Shown: positions 42,849-51,565, numbered from the stretch's first letter. The stretch: 64,000 nt of DNA from Halpernia sp048269545 (GCF_048269545.1 NZ_JBLXIJ010000006.1:1-64000); one strand, 5' to 3'. Numbers and translations are program-made. The notes: a model not told the origin generated them from the sequence alone.

Positions 42849-44792
42849 GTGCTTTCAGTTCAGGGTTTAGGTCTTCATCATTCGGGAAATTATTTATTTT
42901 CAAACGTCAATTTTACCATCAAAAAAGATGATAAAATCGGTCTTGTTGGGAAAAATGGTGCCGGAAAATCAACACTTTTAAAAATGTTTACCGGCGGCAT
43001 TAATTTCTACGAAGGCACAATCGTTCCTGAAGGAAATATTACCATTGGTTTTTTAAAGCAGGATTTAGATTTTGTAAAAGGACGAACTGTTTGGGACGAA
43101 ACAATGCAGGCTTTTGAACAAATAAATGCTTTAAAAAATGAATTGGAAGACGTTAATGAACAATTGACGACGAGAACAGATTACGAAAGTGATGATTACG
43201 CGCAATTGATCCAAAGAATGACAGATTTAAACGATTTGTTAATGCACCACGACGCTTATAATTTGGAAGGCGACGTTGAAAAAGTACTTTTTGGTCTTGG
43301 TTTTAAAGCCGATGATTTCAGAAAAATTACCGATGAATTTTCAGGCGGATGGAGAATGCGAATTGAACTCGCAAAGTTATTGCTTCAAAAAAATGATTTA
43401 ATGCTTCTGGATGAGCCAACCAATCACCTGGATATGGAATCCATTATTTGGCTGGAAGATTTTTTGAAAACTTACAATGGCGCAATCGTTTTGGTAAGTC
43501 ACGATAAACAGTTTATGACGTCGGTTTGTAACCGAACTTTTGACATTAACAACAAAAAAGTTGATGATTATAAAGCCAATTACTCCAAATATTTAGAATT
43601 AAGCAAGGAGCGAAAAGAAAAGCAAATTCAGGCGAAGAAAAACCAGGATGTGGAAATTAAGCAGATGGAAGACAATATCAATCGTTTTCGTGCGTCTGCA
43701 ACAAAGTCTTCATTTGCGCAATCTTTGATAAAAAAACTCGATAAAATTGACCGGATTGAAGTTGATAATGAAGACGTTTCAAAGTTTAACATTCGTTTCA
43801 CACAATCCGTAGTTCCTGGAAAAATAATTTTTGAAGCTAAAAATTTAGGAAAATCTTATGGTAACAAAAATGTTTTTAAACACGTGGATTTCTTTGTAGA
43901 ACGTGGCGAAAAAATTGCACTTTTGGGACAGAACGGACAAGGAAAAACCACTTTAGCCAAAATTTTAGCCGGCGAGATTACAAATTACATCGGCGAATGG
44001 AATTTAGGTCACAACGTAAATATTGGTTATTTTGCCCAAAATCAGGAAGAAGTTTTAACGCCAAATAAAACTGTTTTAGAAGAAGCCGAAGACGCTGCAA
44101 CCGAAGAAACACGACCAAGAGTTCGGGATTTATTGGGAAGTTTCCTTTTTCAGGGCGATGATGTGACAAAAAAAACAAAAGTACTTTCCGGTGGAGAAAG
44201 AAACCGTTTGGCTTTGTGTAAATTATTGCTGCGTCCGTTCAATGTTTTAATCATGGATGAGCCGACGAATCACTTAGATATTCAGTCCAAAGAAATTATC
44301 AAATTGGCTTTAAATAAATATGAAGGAACATTGATCGTGATTTCTCATGACAGGGAATTTCTTCAAGGTTTGGCTGATAAAATCTTTGAATTCCGTGATG
44401 GAAGAATGAAAGAATTCCTTGGAAATATTGATGAATATTTGGAATACCGCCAAAAAGAAAGCATACGTGAAATTTCTGCAGAACGTTCAAAATTACAATT
44501 AGAAAAAGATGCAAACTCAGTTTCTGCGAAAAAAATTGAAGTTGAAAAACCATCAACCGACAACCACCAACCGACAACTTTAGTTAGCAAAGAGCAGAAA
44601 AATCTCATCAATAAAATTAAAAAAGTAGAAGAAAAAATTTCAGAACTGGAAACTGAAGTTGAAACTTTAGAAAAATCTTTTACCACAGAAAATCCTTCAG
44701 AACAAACCTTAGAAAATTATAATTCTAAAAAAGAAGAATTGAGTTCGGCTTTGGAAGAATGGTCTTTTTTGGCAGATCAGATTGAAGCTTAA
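42849..44792 (+). CDS. ABC-F family ATP-binding protein (Uup/YheS-like)
   Basis: A 647-residue soluble double ABC protein without membrane domains, a class that acts on ribosomes. NBD1 has GLVGKNGAGKST, FSGGWRMRIELAK and LLDEPTNHLD. An interdomain linker of about 70 residues (SKERKEKQIQAKKNQDVEIK) follows. NBD2 has ALLGQNGQGKTT, LSGGERNRLALCK and IMDEPTNHLD, and a C-terminal coiled coil spans about 550-647. The linker KPSTDNHQPTTLVS near residue 569 is encoded by a dispersed repeat sequence. The start codon is GTG. A -7 box TACTTTTG lies at 42803-42810. Confidence 0.9.
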   Translation: MLSVQGLGLHHSGNYLFSNVNFTIKKDDKIGLVGKNGAGKSTLLKMFTGGINFYEGTIVPEGNITIGFLKQDLDFVKGRTVWDETMQAFEQINALKNELEDVNEQLTTRTDYESDDYAQLIQRMTDLNDLLMHHDAYNLEGDVEKVLFGLGFKADDFRKITDEFSGGWRMRIELAKLLLQKNDLMLLDEPTNHLDMESIIWLEDFLKTYNGAIVLVSHDKQFMTSVCNRTFDINNKKVDDYKANYSKYLELSKERKEKQIQAKKNQDVEIKQMEDNINRFRASATKSSFAQSLIKKLDKIDRIEVDNEDVSKFNIRFTQSVVPGKIIFEAKNLGKSYGNKNVFKHVDFFVERGEKIALLGQNGQGKTTLAKILAGEITNYIGEWNLGHNVNIGYFAQNQEEVLTPNKTVLEEAEDAATEETRPRVRDLLGSFLFQGDDVTKKTKVLSGGERNRLALCKLLLRPFNVLIMDEPTNHLDIQSKEIIKLALNKYEGTLIVISHDREFLQGLADKIFEFRDGRMKEFLGNIDEYLEYRQKESIREISAERSKLQLEKDANSVSAKKIEVEKPSTDNHQPTTLVSKEQKNLINKIKKVEEKISELETEVETLEKSFTTENPSEQTLENYNSKKEELSSALEEWSFLADQIEA

Positions 44793-44835
44793 AATTATAA
44801 ATTTAATTCATCTTCCCATTTGTGTAAACCAAATA

Positions 44836-45081
44836 CTACGTTTTATTTTTATCGGGAATAATTTCAAAATTAATAGCATAACCTTTTACAATAAGTTCTC
44901 TAAAATTTTTATTATCAAAAAATTTAGACTGTTTATGCTTGTAAGGCATATTTATAATTTTTCTAATTTCTGAGTAGATAAGTTTGCTAAAATTTTTAGC
45001 TGCAAACGGTTTGTCAAAAGAAATGTAAATTAACTGTCTACGTAGTTTTTGTTGAAATTGCGGTGTAATTTCAATTTTCAT
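44836..45081 (-). CDS. RelE/ParE-type toxin
   Basis: An 81-residue basic protein of the RelE/ParE superfamily: MKIEITPQFQQKLRRQLIYI, then NFSKLIYSEIRKIINMPYKH, FDNKNFRELIVKGYAINFEI and a short end. RelE relatives cleave mRNA in the ribosomal A site and ParE relatives poison gyrase; which applies is not evident. Its start overlaps the antitoxin end by 11 bp, the usual coupled antitoxin-first arrangement. It converges on the ABC-F gene. Confidence 0.8.
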   Translation of the reverse strand: MKIEITPQFQQKLRRQLIYISFDKPFAAKNFSKLIYSEIRKIINMPYKHKQSKFFDNKNFRELIVKGYAINFEIIPDKNKT

Positions 45082-45301
45082 TTTTTTTTATAAATAAATC
45101 CATTTCCGCTTCGGCTTCATTTACAGTTAAAACATCTGTTGGATTTTGTTTGTATAACTCGTAATCTCTTTGCAATTCAGATTTTATTTTTTCAAATGTT
45201 GATATTTCTTCTACTTCCAAATCTTCTTTCGAGAAGGTATCAAAAAAATTTTTCAATTTTTCAGCGATAGATTCTTTATAGTGTAATGTAATAGTCTTCA
45301 T
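45071..45301 (-). CDS. Antitoxin of RelE/ParE-type pair
   Basis: A 76-residue acidic protein: an N-terminal strand MKTITLHYKESIAEKLKNFF, an acidic middle (EDLEVEEISTFEKIKSELQR) and a C-terminal helix TVNEAEAEMDLFIKK that would wrap the toxin. No clear helix-turn-helix or ribbon-helix-helix is obvious, so autoregulation is uncertain. It is first in the two-gene operon and overlaps the toxin start. Its identity rests chiefly on size, charge and coupling to the toxin. Confidence 0.7.
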   Translation of the reverse strand: MKTITLHYKESIAEKLKNFFDTFSKEDLEVEEISTFEKIKSELQRDYELYKQNPTDVLTVNEAEAEMDLFIKKNEN

Positions 45302-45436
45302 CAGAAAATATTTATTAAAACAAATTTAGTGATAAAATATTTAGACGATAATAAAATTTTTCGCATTTATTTAAACTAAACCTCAATTTAATCTCATCCT
45401 AATTTTCCTTATCTTTGAAATTCAAACGCAATTTCT

Positions 45437-46765
45437 ATGAATCACACGCCGATAGAAGGTTTTTCTAAATTATCAAAAGAGCAAAAAATTGATTGGTTAT
45501 TACAAGAATATCTCAATAATGATCAGGATTACAAAAAAGTTTTAGAACAGTATTGGAGCGACGATCGGGCGTTGCAAAAATTGCACGATGAGTTTTCAGA
45601 GAATACCATTTCAAACTTTTTTATGCCTTATGGAATTGCGCCAAATTTCCTGATTGACGGAAAATTACTGGCGCTTCCAATGGCAGTTGAAGAAAGTTCT
45701 GTGGTTGCGGCGGCTTCAAAATCAGCCAAATTTTGGTTAAATAAAGGGGGGTTTAAAACAACCATTATCAACACCGAAAAGCTCGGTCACACGCATTTTA
45801 TTTTAAATGTTGAACCGCACAAAGTGCTGCATTTTTTTAATTTTAAATTAAAAAAGAAACTTTTTGAAGCCACAGAAGCGATTACCAAAAATATGCGAAA
45901 CCGCGGCGGCGGCATTTTAAATATAAAACTGATCGACAAAACCGCAGATCTGGAAAATTATTTCCAATTGAAAGCAAGTTTTGACACGGTTGATTCGATG
46001 GGCGCAAATTTCATCAATTCCTGTTTGGAACAATTTGGAAAAACCTTGAAAGAAGAAGTTTCTAAAAACGAAGATTTCACGGAAAAAGAAAAAAATTCTT
46101 TACAAATTGTGATGAATATTCTTTCGAATTACACGCCGCATTGTATTGTGAGAGCTGAAGTTTCCTGTAAAATTGATGATTTAAAAGATGATAGCGGAAT
46201 TTCTAATGAAGAATTTGCGTGGAAATTTAAACAGGCTGTAACCATCGCAGAAATTGAACCATACCGCGCAACCACGCATAACAAAGGCGTAATGAATGGC
46301 GTTGATGCAGTAGTTATTGCCACTGGAAATGATTTCCGTGCAACCGAAGCCTGTGCTCATGCGTATGCAGCAAAATCTGGAAGTTATAAAAGTTTGACCC
46401 ATTGCACAATTGATAATGGAATTTTTAGATTTTGGATTGATTTACCAATTTCTGTCGGCGTTGTCGGCGGTTTGACAAATCTCCATCCTTTGGTGAAATT
46501 TTCTTTATCACTTTTAGGAAAACCTTCCGCACAAGAGTTAATGAGTATTTTAGCGGTTTCTGGTTTGGCGCAAAATTTCGCTGCGTTACGTTCTTTGGTT
46601 ACAACTGGAATTCAGAAAGGGCATATGAAAATGCATTTGCTCAATATTTTAAATCAAATGGGCGCAACTGAAGAAGAAAAGAAATATTTTGTAAATTATT
46701 TTAAAGATAAAACTGTAACGCATCATGAAGTGATTTCGGAGTTTAATAATTTAAGAATTAAATAA
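45437..46765 (+). CDS. mvaA: Hydroxymethylglutaryl-CoA reductase, class II
   Basis: A 442-residue class II HMG-CoA reductase, which interconverts HMG-CoA and mevalonate. Motifs are SENTISNFFMPYGIAPNFLI with the catalytic Glu (near 55), AVEESSVVAAASKSAKFW near 77, the FDTVDSMGANFINSCLEQF segment and VMNGVDAVVIATGNDFRATE with the catalytic Asp/Lys region. The class is often degradative (Pseudomonas mevalonii), but several Flavobacteriia use the mevalonate route to isoprenoids, so biosynthesis is likely here. A -7 TATCTTTG (45410-45417) is 19 nt before the ATG. Confidence 0.92.
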   Translation: MNHTPIEGFSKLSKEQKIDWLLQEYLNNDQDYKKVLEQYWSDDRALQKLHDEFSENTISNFFMPYGIAPNFLIDGKLLALPMAVEESSVVAAASKSAKFWLNKGGFKTTIINTEKLGHTHFILNVEPHKVLHFFNFKLKKKLFEATEAITKNMRNRGGGILNIKLIDKTADLENYFQLKASFDTVDSMGANFINSCLEQFGKTLKEEVSKNEDFTEKEKNSLQIVMNILSNYTPHCIVRAEVSCKIDDLKDDSGISNEEFAWKFKQAVTIAEIEPYRATTHNKGVMNGVDAVVIATGNDFRATEACAHAYAAKSGSYKSLTHCTIDNGIFRFWIDLPISVGVVGGLTNLHPLVKFSLSLLGKPSAQELMSILAVSGLAQNFAALRSLVTTGIQKGHMKMHLLNILNQMGATEEEKKYFVNYFKDKTVTHHEVISEFNNLRIK

Positions 46766-46766
46766 A

Positions 46767-46931
46767 ATGGTTGGAATAATACTTAGTATTGGATTGATAT
46801 TTTTCGGCATATTTTTAAAAAATACAGAGAAACCAGGTTTTCAAAACTCTAAAAAATTTGCATGGTATTTCATCATTTTGGGATTTATCACTTTAATTGG
46901 CAAAATTATATTGCAATATTTACAAAAATAA
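46767..46931 (+). CDS. Small two-helix membrane protein
   Basis: A 54-residue hydrophobic protein beginning MVGIILSIGLIFFGIFLKNT, with a short soluble loop (EKPGFQNSKKFA) and a second helix (WYFIILGFITLIGKIILQYL). I recognise no family. It begins 1 bp after the mvaA stop and ends 12 bp before the DUF423 gene, so it is likely translated as part of that run. Both helices have a plausible length for a hairpin in the inner membrane. Confidence 0.6.
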   Translation: MVGIILSIGLIFFGIFLKNTEKPGFQNSKKFAWYFIILGFITLIGKIILQYLQK

Positions 46932-46943
46932 AAAGAAATTTAA

Positions 46944-47330
46944 ATGAAAAACTTAACATTAATTTTTGGTGCCGTGTATGGTTTAATCTCCGTAATTTTG
47001 GGTGCTTTTGGCGCACATTTATTTAAAAAAATACTTACGATAGAAAAACTTCAAAGTTTTGAAACTGGCGTCCGTTACCAAATGTATGCGGCTTTTTTTC
47101 TTTTAATAATTGGTTTCTTTTTAAAATTTGAAACTGGAACAGAAAAATGGATTTCAATTCTAATGATTGTAGGAACTTTTCTATTTTCAGTAAGCATTTA
47201 TCTCTTAGCCTTTCAAGACACTTTAAATTTGAATATAAAAATCATCGGTCCAATTACTCCACTGGGTGGACTTTTGATGATTATTTCTTGGGGAATATTG
47301 ATTTTGTTTTTTGTGAGAAATAAAGCTTAA
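46944..47330 (+). CDS. DUF423 family membrane protein
   Basis: A 128-residue membrane protein of the DUF423 (YwdK-like) family, function unknown. It opens MKNLTLIFGAVYGLISVILG, then AFGAHLFKK (the family AFGAH signature near residue 22) and ETGVRYQMYAAFFLLIIGF, and ends with GPITPLGGLLMIISWGIL. Four transmembrane helices are evident. It is third in the mvaA run, 12 bp after the small membrane protein. Confidence 0.88.
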   Translation: MKNLTLIFGAVYGLISVILGAFGAHLFKKILTIEKLQSFETGVRYQMYAAFFLLIIGFFLKFETGTEKWISILMIVGTFLFSVSIYLLAFQDTLNLNIKIIGPITPLGGLLMIISWGILILFFVRNKA

Positions 47331-47521
47331 ATAAGTTTTCTAAAAAATAAAATATTTTATAAAAGTAAAATTTTGATTATTAAAATTAATGGACATTAAT
47401 TTGTAATTTTTTTAATTTAATTTTTTCCTTGCTCAAAAATAAGCTCTTAATATTTATAAAATTCTGAAATAAACCTCCAAAGAATATTAATTAATCTGTA
47501 AAAACGTTTTACATTTTTTCT

Positions 47522-47529
47522 TAAATTTG
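47522..47529 (+). promoter_or_regulatory. -7 box of the ClC gene
   Basis: TAAATTTG within TTTTTCTTAAATTTG, 44 nt before the ATG. No clear -33 element. The rest of this 243-bp gap is plain AT-rich sequence. Confidence 0.5.
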
Positions 47530-47573
47530 CGAATCTGAAAAATATTTATAGTATTTTTTAAATTAAGTTAAAA

Positions 47574-48857
47574 ATGAAATTACACCGTCGTAGGAAATTA
47601 GTCACAAGACTCAATATTTTAGATCAACCGATTAAGTTTAGTCCATTTGTTTTTAGTAGAAATTTTGTAATGTGGGCAACTGTCGGTTTGGTTGGTGGTT
47701 TTATTGCAGGTTTATATTGGATTGTTTTATTATTTTTAACTGAAAAAGCACATTTTTTCACTGGATGGGAAGTCATTCCTTTAATGTCAATTGCCGGACT
47801 TTTAGCAGGTTTAATTATTCATTTCATCGGTGATCCGGGAGAAATGCATTTGATTGTAAATAATATTAGATTTAATAAAGGAAAATTAGACCCTAAAAAT
47901 AATCCGTCTGCAATTTTATCTTCACTTTTGTGCGTTGCTTCCGGCGGGAGTTTAGGTCCAGAAGCGCCTTTAGTACAAATTACAGGTTCTACTGGAACTT
48001 GGTTGGGGAAAATTTTCAGATTAAAAGGAGAAGAACTTCGATCTTTAACAATTGCAGGAATGGGCGCAGGTTTTACTGCATTATTTGGTGCTCCTCTTGG
48101 TGGAAGTTTATTTTCTTTAGAAATTTTACACCACGAGCACGCAGTAGAATATTACAAAGCAATTATTCCAGCCTTGGTTTCCAGCTGTTTCAGTTATGTT
48201 GTTTTTGCATTAATTATTAATGTTGGTTTAGGTGCGACATGGGATTTACAGAATTATGAATATTCTGGTGTTTACGATTTTTTATATGCAGTTTTGTTTG
48301 GAATTGCTGCGACTTTTGTAGGTTGGATGTTTATTATTGTAACTAAATTTTTTAAGAAAGTATTTGAGAGCAAACCGATGCCAATTTATGTGAAAACTTT
48401 AATTGGTGGTATTTTACTTGGAATTATTTCTTATTATTTTCCCATTACAAGATTTTTTGGACATTATGAAATAAATGAATTGATGGGTTCTAATTACACA
48501 TTAGTAATGCTCATTTTAGTTTTAATTTTTAAAATTTTCGCAACTTCAATTACGGTTACTTCTGGATGGCGAGGTGGATTTATTATTCCTTTATTTTTTG
48601 TAGGGACCGCTTTGGGATTAATAATTCATCACATTTTTCCTGCAACTAATTTAACTTTAGCAATTGTAAGTTGTATGGCTGCAATCAATTCCTGCGTAAC
48701 TAGAACACCAATGAGTACAACAATTTTACTCGCGACTTTAACTGGATTCACTTATTTTATTCCTATTCTTTTTGCGAGTTTAACTGGTTATTTCTTAGCA
48801 CCAAAAATTCCATTTATTAGTGCTCAATCTGACAGAAAAAGAAAAGATATTTTCTAA
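47574..48857 (+). CDS. ClC family chloride channel/transporter
   Basis: A 427-residue ClC protein with about ten transmembrane segments and no CBS domains. The anion-selectivity regions are SGGSLGPEAPLVQITGSTGT (near 125), GMGAGFTALFGAPLGGSLFS (near 163), SGWRGGFIIPLFFVGTALGL (near 330) and the final NSCVTRTPMSTTILLA. In the first motif, the residue preceding GP is Leu where exchangers such as CLC-ec1 have the gating Glu (GREGP), which hints at channel-like or otherwise altered coupling. Monocistronic. Confidence 0.88.
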   Translation: MKLHRRRKLVTRLNILDQPIKFSPFVFSRNFVMWATVGLVGGFIAGLYWIVLLFLTEKAHFFTGWEVIPLMSIAGLLAGLIIHFIGDPGEMHLIVNNIRFNKGKLDPKNNPSAILSSLLCVASGGSLGPEAPLVQITGSTGTWLGKIFRLKGEELRSLTIAGMGAGFTALFGAPLGGSLFSLEILHHEHAVEYYKAIIPALVSSCFSYVVFALIINVGLGATWDLQNYEYSGVYDFLYAVLFGIAATFVGWMFIIVTKFFKKVFESKPMPIYVKTLIGGILLGIISYYFPITRFFGHYEINELMGSNYTLVMLILVLIFKIFATSITVTSGWRGGFIIPLFFVGTALGLIIHHIFPATNLTLAIVSCMAAINSCVTRTPMSTTILLATLTGFTYFIPILFASLTGYFLAPKIPFISAQSDRKRKDIF

Positions 48858-48950
48858 AAAATTTTGAATCTGAAATTTTTGAATCCAAAAAATCTCAAAA
48901 AAGCGATAAACTTGTTATCAATTTCTAAAATTCAAAACGATTTCTCAATT

Positions 48951-49016
48951 GCAGCCCGACTTGAGCGGAGCTCTACGCGGAAGCGGAAGCGGGAGTGGAA
49001 GGCGGAAAAGCTGCCC
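48951..49016 (-). repeat. Structured dispersed repeat, copy C
   Basis: Read on the minus strand it opens GGGCAGCTTTTCCGCCTTCC and closes CTCAAGTCGGGCTGC, with GCAG/CTGC end pairing. It is shorter than copies A and B and more GC-rich in the loop (GGAAGCGGAAGCGGG). It occupies the ClC-sucC gap in reverse orientation. Confidence 0.65.
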
Positions 49017-49079
49017 AAATAATTTTAGTTATAAAAAGCATTAATGAAAATTTGCAAGGAGAAATTGCTGGTTTTTTCT

Positions 49080-49087
49080 TAAATTTG
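49080..49087 (+). promoter_or_regulatory. -7 box of sucC
   Basis: TAAATTTG within TTTTTTCTTAAATTTG, 34 nt before the ATG. A TTTG at 49051 is 25 bp upstream, slightly longer than optimal spacing. Confidence 0.55.
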
Positions 49088-49121
49088 TAAAACTTAAAAA
49101 AATAATTAATTAAAATAAATT

Positions 49122-50315
49122 ATGAATCTTCACGAATATCAATCTAAAGAAATTTTAGCAACTTATGGCGTAAGAGTTCAACGCGGTCATGTTGCAAATA
49201 CTGTAGAAGAAGCAGTAAAAGCAGCAAATAAATTATCTGACGAAACGGGCGCAAAAGCTTGGGTTGTAAAAGCACAAGTGCATGCAGGTGGACGTGGAAA
49301 AGGTGGCGGTGTGAAGTTTTCACCCAATATGGATAAATTGAAAGAGAATGCAACAAATATTTTAGGAATGCAACTTGTAACTCCTCAAACTTCGGCTGAA
49401 GGAAAAAAAGTTCATTCTGTTTTAATTGCAGAAGATGTGTATTATCCTGGAGAAACTGAGACGAAAGAATATTATGTATCTGTTCTTTTGGACAGAGCGC
49501 AAGGAAAAAATATGATTGTATATTCTACTGAAGGTGGAATGGATATTGAGCACGTTGCAGAAGTAACTCCACATTTAATTCATAATGAAGTAGTAGATCC
49601 TGCAGTGGGGTTACAAGGATTTCAAGCGAGAAAAATTGCGTTTAATTTAGGCTTAAGTGGTGATGCTTTTAAAGATTTTACAAAATTTATTGTCTCTCTT
49701 TACAATGCGTATGTTGGAATTGATGCTTCATTATTTGAAATTAATCCGGTTCTAAAAACTTCTGATAATAAAATAATTGCAGTTGATGCGAAAGTTTCCT
49801 TAGATGATAATGCACTTTTTCGTCATAAAGATCTTGCAGCTTTGCGAGATAAACGTGAGGAAGATGCAACTGAAGTTGAAGCTGGAGAAGCGGGTTTAAA
49901 TTTCGTAAAACTGGATGGGAATGTTGGTTGTATGGTAAATGGAGCTGGTCTCGCAATGGCGACAATGGATATTATTAAATTATCTGGTGGAAATCCAGCA
50001 AATTTCTTAGACGTTGGTGGAACTGCAGATGCTGAAAGAGTTGAAAAAGCTTTTGGAATTATTTTACAAGATCCAAATGTGAAAGCTATTTTAATTAATA
50101 TTTTTGGTGGAATTGTACGTTGTGATAGAGTTGCGCAAGGTGTTGTAGATGCTTATAATAATATGGGCTCACTTCCGGTTCCTTTAATTGTAAGACTTCA
50201 AGGAACTAATGCAGTTGAAGCCAAAAAATTAATTGATGAATCTGGTTTGCCTGTTCATTCTGCAATTACTTTGGAAGAAGCGGCAGATAAAGTGAAAAAA
50301 GTTTTAGGAAACTAA
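49122..50315 (+). CDS. sucC: Succinyl-CoA ligase (ADP-forming) subunit beta
   Basis: A 397-residue TCA-cycle enzyme subunit. MNLHEYQSKEILATYGVRVQ is the standard opening. The ATP-grasp domain includes AWVVKAQVHAGGRGKGGGVK (near 47) and LFEINPVLK with the metal ligands. The C-terminal ligase domain has GAGLAMATMDIIKLSGGNPA (near 268), FLDVGGTADAERVEKAF and INIFGGIVRCDRVAQGVV. The partner sucD is not adjacent, as is usual in this group. It has its own -7 box and terminator. Confidence 0.97.
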   Translation: MNLHEYQSKEILATYGVRVQRGHVANTVEEAVKAANKLSDETGAKAWVVKAQVHAGGRGKGGGVKFSPNMDKLKENATNILGMQLVTPQTSAEGKKVHSVLIAEDVYYPGETETKEYYVSVLLDRAQGKNMIVYSTEGGMDIEHVAEVTPHLIHNEVVDPAVGLQGFQARKIAFNLGLSGDAFKDFTKFIVSLYNAYVGIDASLFEINPVLKTSDNKIIAVDAKVSLDDNALFRHKDLAALRDKREEDATEVEAGEAGLNFVKLDGNVGCMVNGAGLAMATMDIIKLSGGNPANFLDVGGTADAERVEKAFGIILQDPNVKAILINIFGGIVRCDRVAQGVVDAYNNMGSLPVPLIVRLQGTNAVEAKKLIDESGLPVHSAITLEEAADKVKKVLGN

Positions 50316-50337
50316 GATTTAATTTTATAAAGTATTT

Positions 50338-50366
50338 AAAAGAAGACCTATTTGGTCTTCTTTTTT
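50338..50366 (+). terminator. Terminator of sucC
   Basis: AAAAGAAGACC pairs with GGTCTTCTTTT around TATTT, then TT. It lies 23 nt after the sucC stop. Confidence 0.88.
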
Positions 50367-50412
50367 CATTAGGAGTTATTGTATATAAATTACTTAACTT
50401 TAAATAAAAATT

Positions 50413-50697
50413 ATGGATTTTAAAAACAACAGAAATGGGAACGGTGGCTTTATTACATTAAATAAAGAATCGGAAGAAGTTGGTAGATTAACTTACACTA
50501 TTTTTCCTGAGGAGAGTAAATTGATAATTTCATTTGTTTTGGTTCATCCCAAATTTGAAGGTCGCGGAATGGGAAAATATCTCGTGGAAGATGCGATAAA
50601 ATTTGCGCGTGAAAATGAATGGAGCGTTTATCCGCATTGCAGTTACGCAAGATCTGTAATGACAAGAATGAAAGATATAGAAGATGTTTTTCAATAA
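50413..50697 (+). CDS. Small GNAT-family N-acetyltransferase (YjdJ/NATD1-like)
   Basis: A 94-residue mini-GNAT domain. GGFITLNKESEEVGRLTYTI gives the first strands, LIISFVLVHPKFEGRGMGKYLV contains the acetyl-CoA-binding R/Q-x-x-G-x-G/A equivalent (GRGMGK, near 57), and EWSVYPHCSYARSVMTR matches the C terminus of the YjdJ/NATD1 type. Substrate unknown. It is flanked by terminators on both sides and is therefore monocistronic. Confidence 0.85.
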   Translation: MDFKNNRNGNGGFITLNKESEEVGRLTYTIFPEESKLIISFVLVHPKFEGRGMGKYLVEDAIKFARENEWSVYPHCSYARSVMTRMKDIEDVFQ

Positions 50698-50728
50698 AAA
50701 AAGAGCGCCGAGAAAGCGCTCTTTTTTT
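50696..50728. terminator. Bidirectional terminator between GNAT gene and YebC gene
   Basis: AAAAAGAGCGC pairs with GCGCTCTTTTT around CGAGAAA. It overlaps both convergent stop codons. Confidence 0.9.
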
Positions 50729-51467
50729 AAAGTAATTCTAAAAATTCATCTTTGATATCCATATTATGATATACATTTTGGACATCATCATCTTCCTCAA
50801 ACCGATCTAACATTTTCATATTAATTTTAAATTGATCGGCATTCACTTCTTTAATATTATTTGGAATTCTTTGAAGTTCTCCTACTTTTACTTCTATTTT
50901 AAGTTCATCTAAACGATGAGACAAGGAACCAAAATCTTCAAATGCTGTTGTAATAAAAACTTCATTTCCGTCTTGATCAATATCTTCTGCACCCGCCTCT
51001 ATCATTTCCATTTCGAATTCATCCCAAACCATTTTCACAGCTGTACTCTCTAAGTGAAAAATTCCTTTTCTATCGAATATAAAAGCAAGTTCACCATTTT
51101 TACCAAGGTTTCCATCAAATTTATTGAATATTGCACGAACATTTGCAACCGTGCGAGTAGGATTATTTGTTGTACATTCTATAAAAAATCCAACTCCGCC
51201 TTGTCCATAACCTTCATAGGTTATTTCTTCATAATTTTCTGCATCTGCTCCACTTGCTTTTTTTATAGCTCGCTCCACATTATCTTTAGGCATATTCGCG
51301 CCTTTTGCATTTTGTATACAACGCCTTAAAGCTGGATTTGCTTCTACATCGGAGCCACCAGATTTAACAGCTAATGCAATATCTTTTCCAATTTTAGAAA
51401 AAGTTTTAGCCATTTTATCCCATCTTGCCATCTTTGTGGCTTTTCTATATTCGAATGCGCGTCCCAT
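50727..51467 (-). CDS. YebC/PmpR family regulatory protein
   Basis: A 246-residue YebC-family protein. MGRAFEYRKATKMARWDKMA, then FSKIGKDIALAVKSGG, PALRRCIQNAKGANMPKDNV and TYEGYGQGGVGFFIECTTNN are family-defining. The family is described both as DNA-binding regulators and as ribosome-associated factors easing difficult peptide sequences, so the molecular role should be left open. A minus-strand -7 box TAAATTTG lies at 51490-51497, 22 nt upstream. Confidence 0.93.
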   Translation of the reverse strand: MGRAFEYRKATKMARWDKMAKTFSKIGKDIALAVKSGGSDVEANPALRRCIQNAKGANMPKDNVERAIKKASGADAENYEEITYEGYGQGGVGFFIECTTNNPTRTVANVRAIFNKFDGNLGKNGELAFIFDRKGIFHLESTAVKMVWDEFEMEMIEAGAEDIDQDGNEVFITTAFEDFGSLSHRLDELKIEVKVGELQRIPNNIKEVNADQFKINMKMLDRFEEDDDVQNVYHNMDIKDEFLELL

Positions 51468-51489
51468 AAGTTTTATTAGTTAATATTTG

Positions 51490-51497
51490 CAAATTTA
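51490..51497 (-). promoter_or_regulatory. -7 box of the YebC gene
   Basis: TAAATTTG on the minus strand, 22 nt before the start codon. A TTTG at the -33 position was not resolved because the terminator of the upstream gene lies there. Confidence 0.5.
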
Positions 51498-51508
51498 CAT
51501 AAAAACAT

Positions 51509-51543
51509 AAAAAACGCCCTCAAATTTGAGAGCGTTTTTTTTA
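51509..51543 (-). terminator. Terminator of the OprF-like gene
   Basis: AACGCTCTCAAA pairs with TTTGAGGGCGTT (one non-Watson-Crick pair), followed on the minus strand by TTTT. It starts about 23 nt after the OmpA-like gene's stop. Confidence 0.8.
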
Positions 51544-51565
51544 ATATATTAAAAAGAATTTCTAA

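Noticed and set aside
45071..45301. Mobile-element origin for the 44.8-45.3 kb toxin-antitoxin pair
   Set aside because: No flanking repeats, integrase or composition change was seen, so it is listed simply as a toxin-antitoxin pair.
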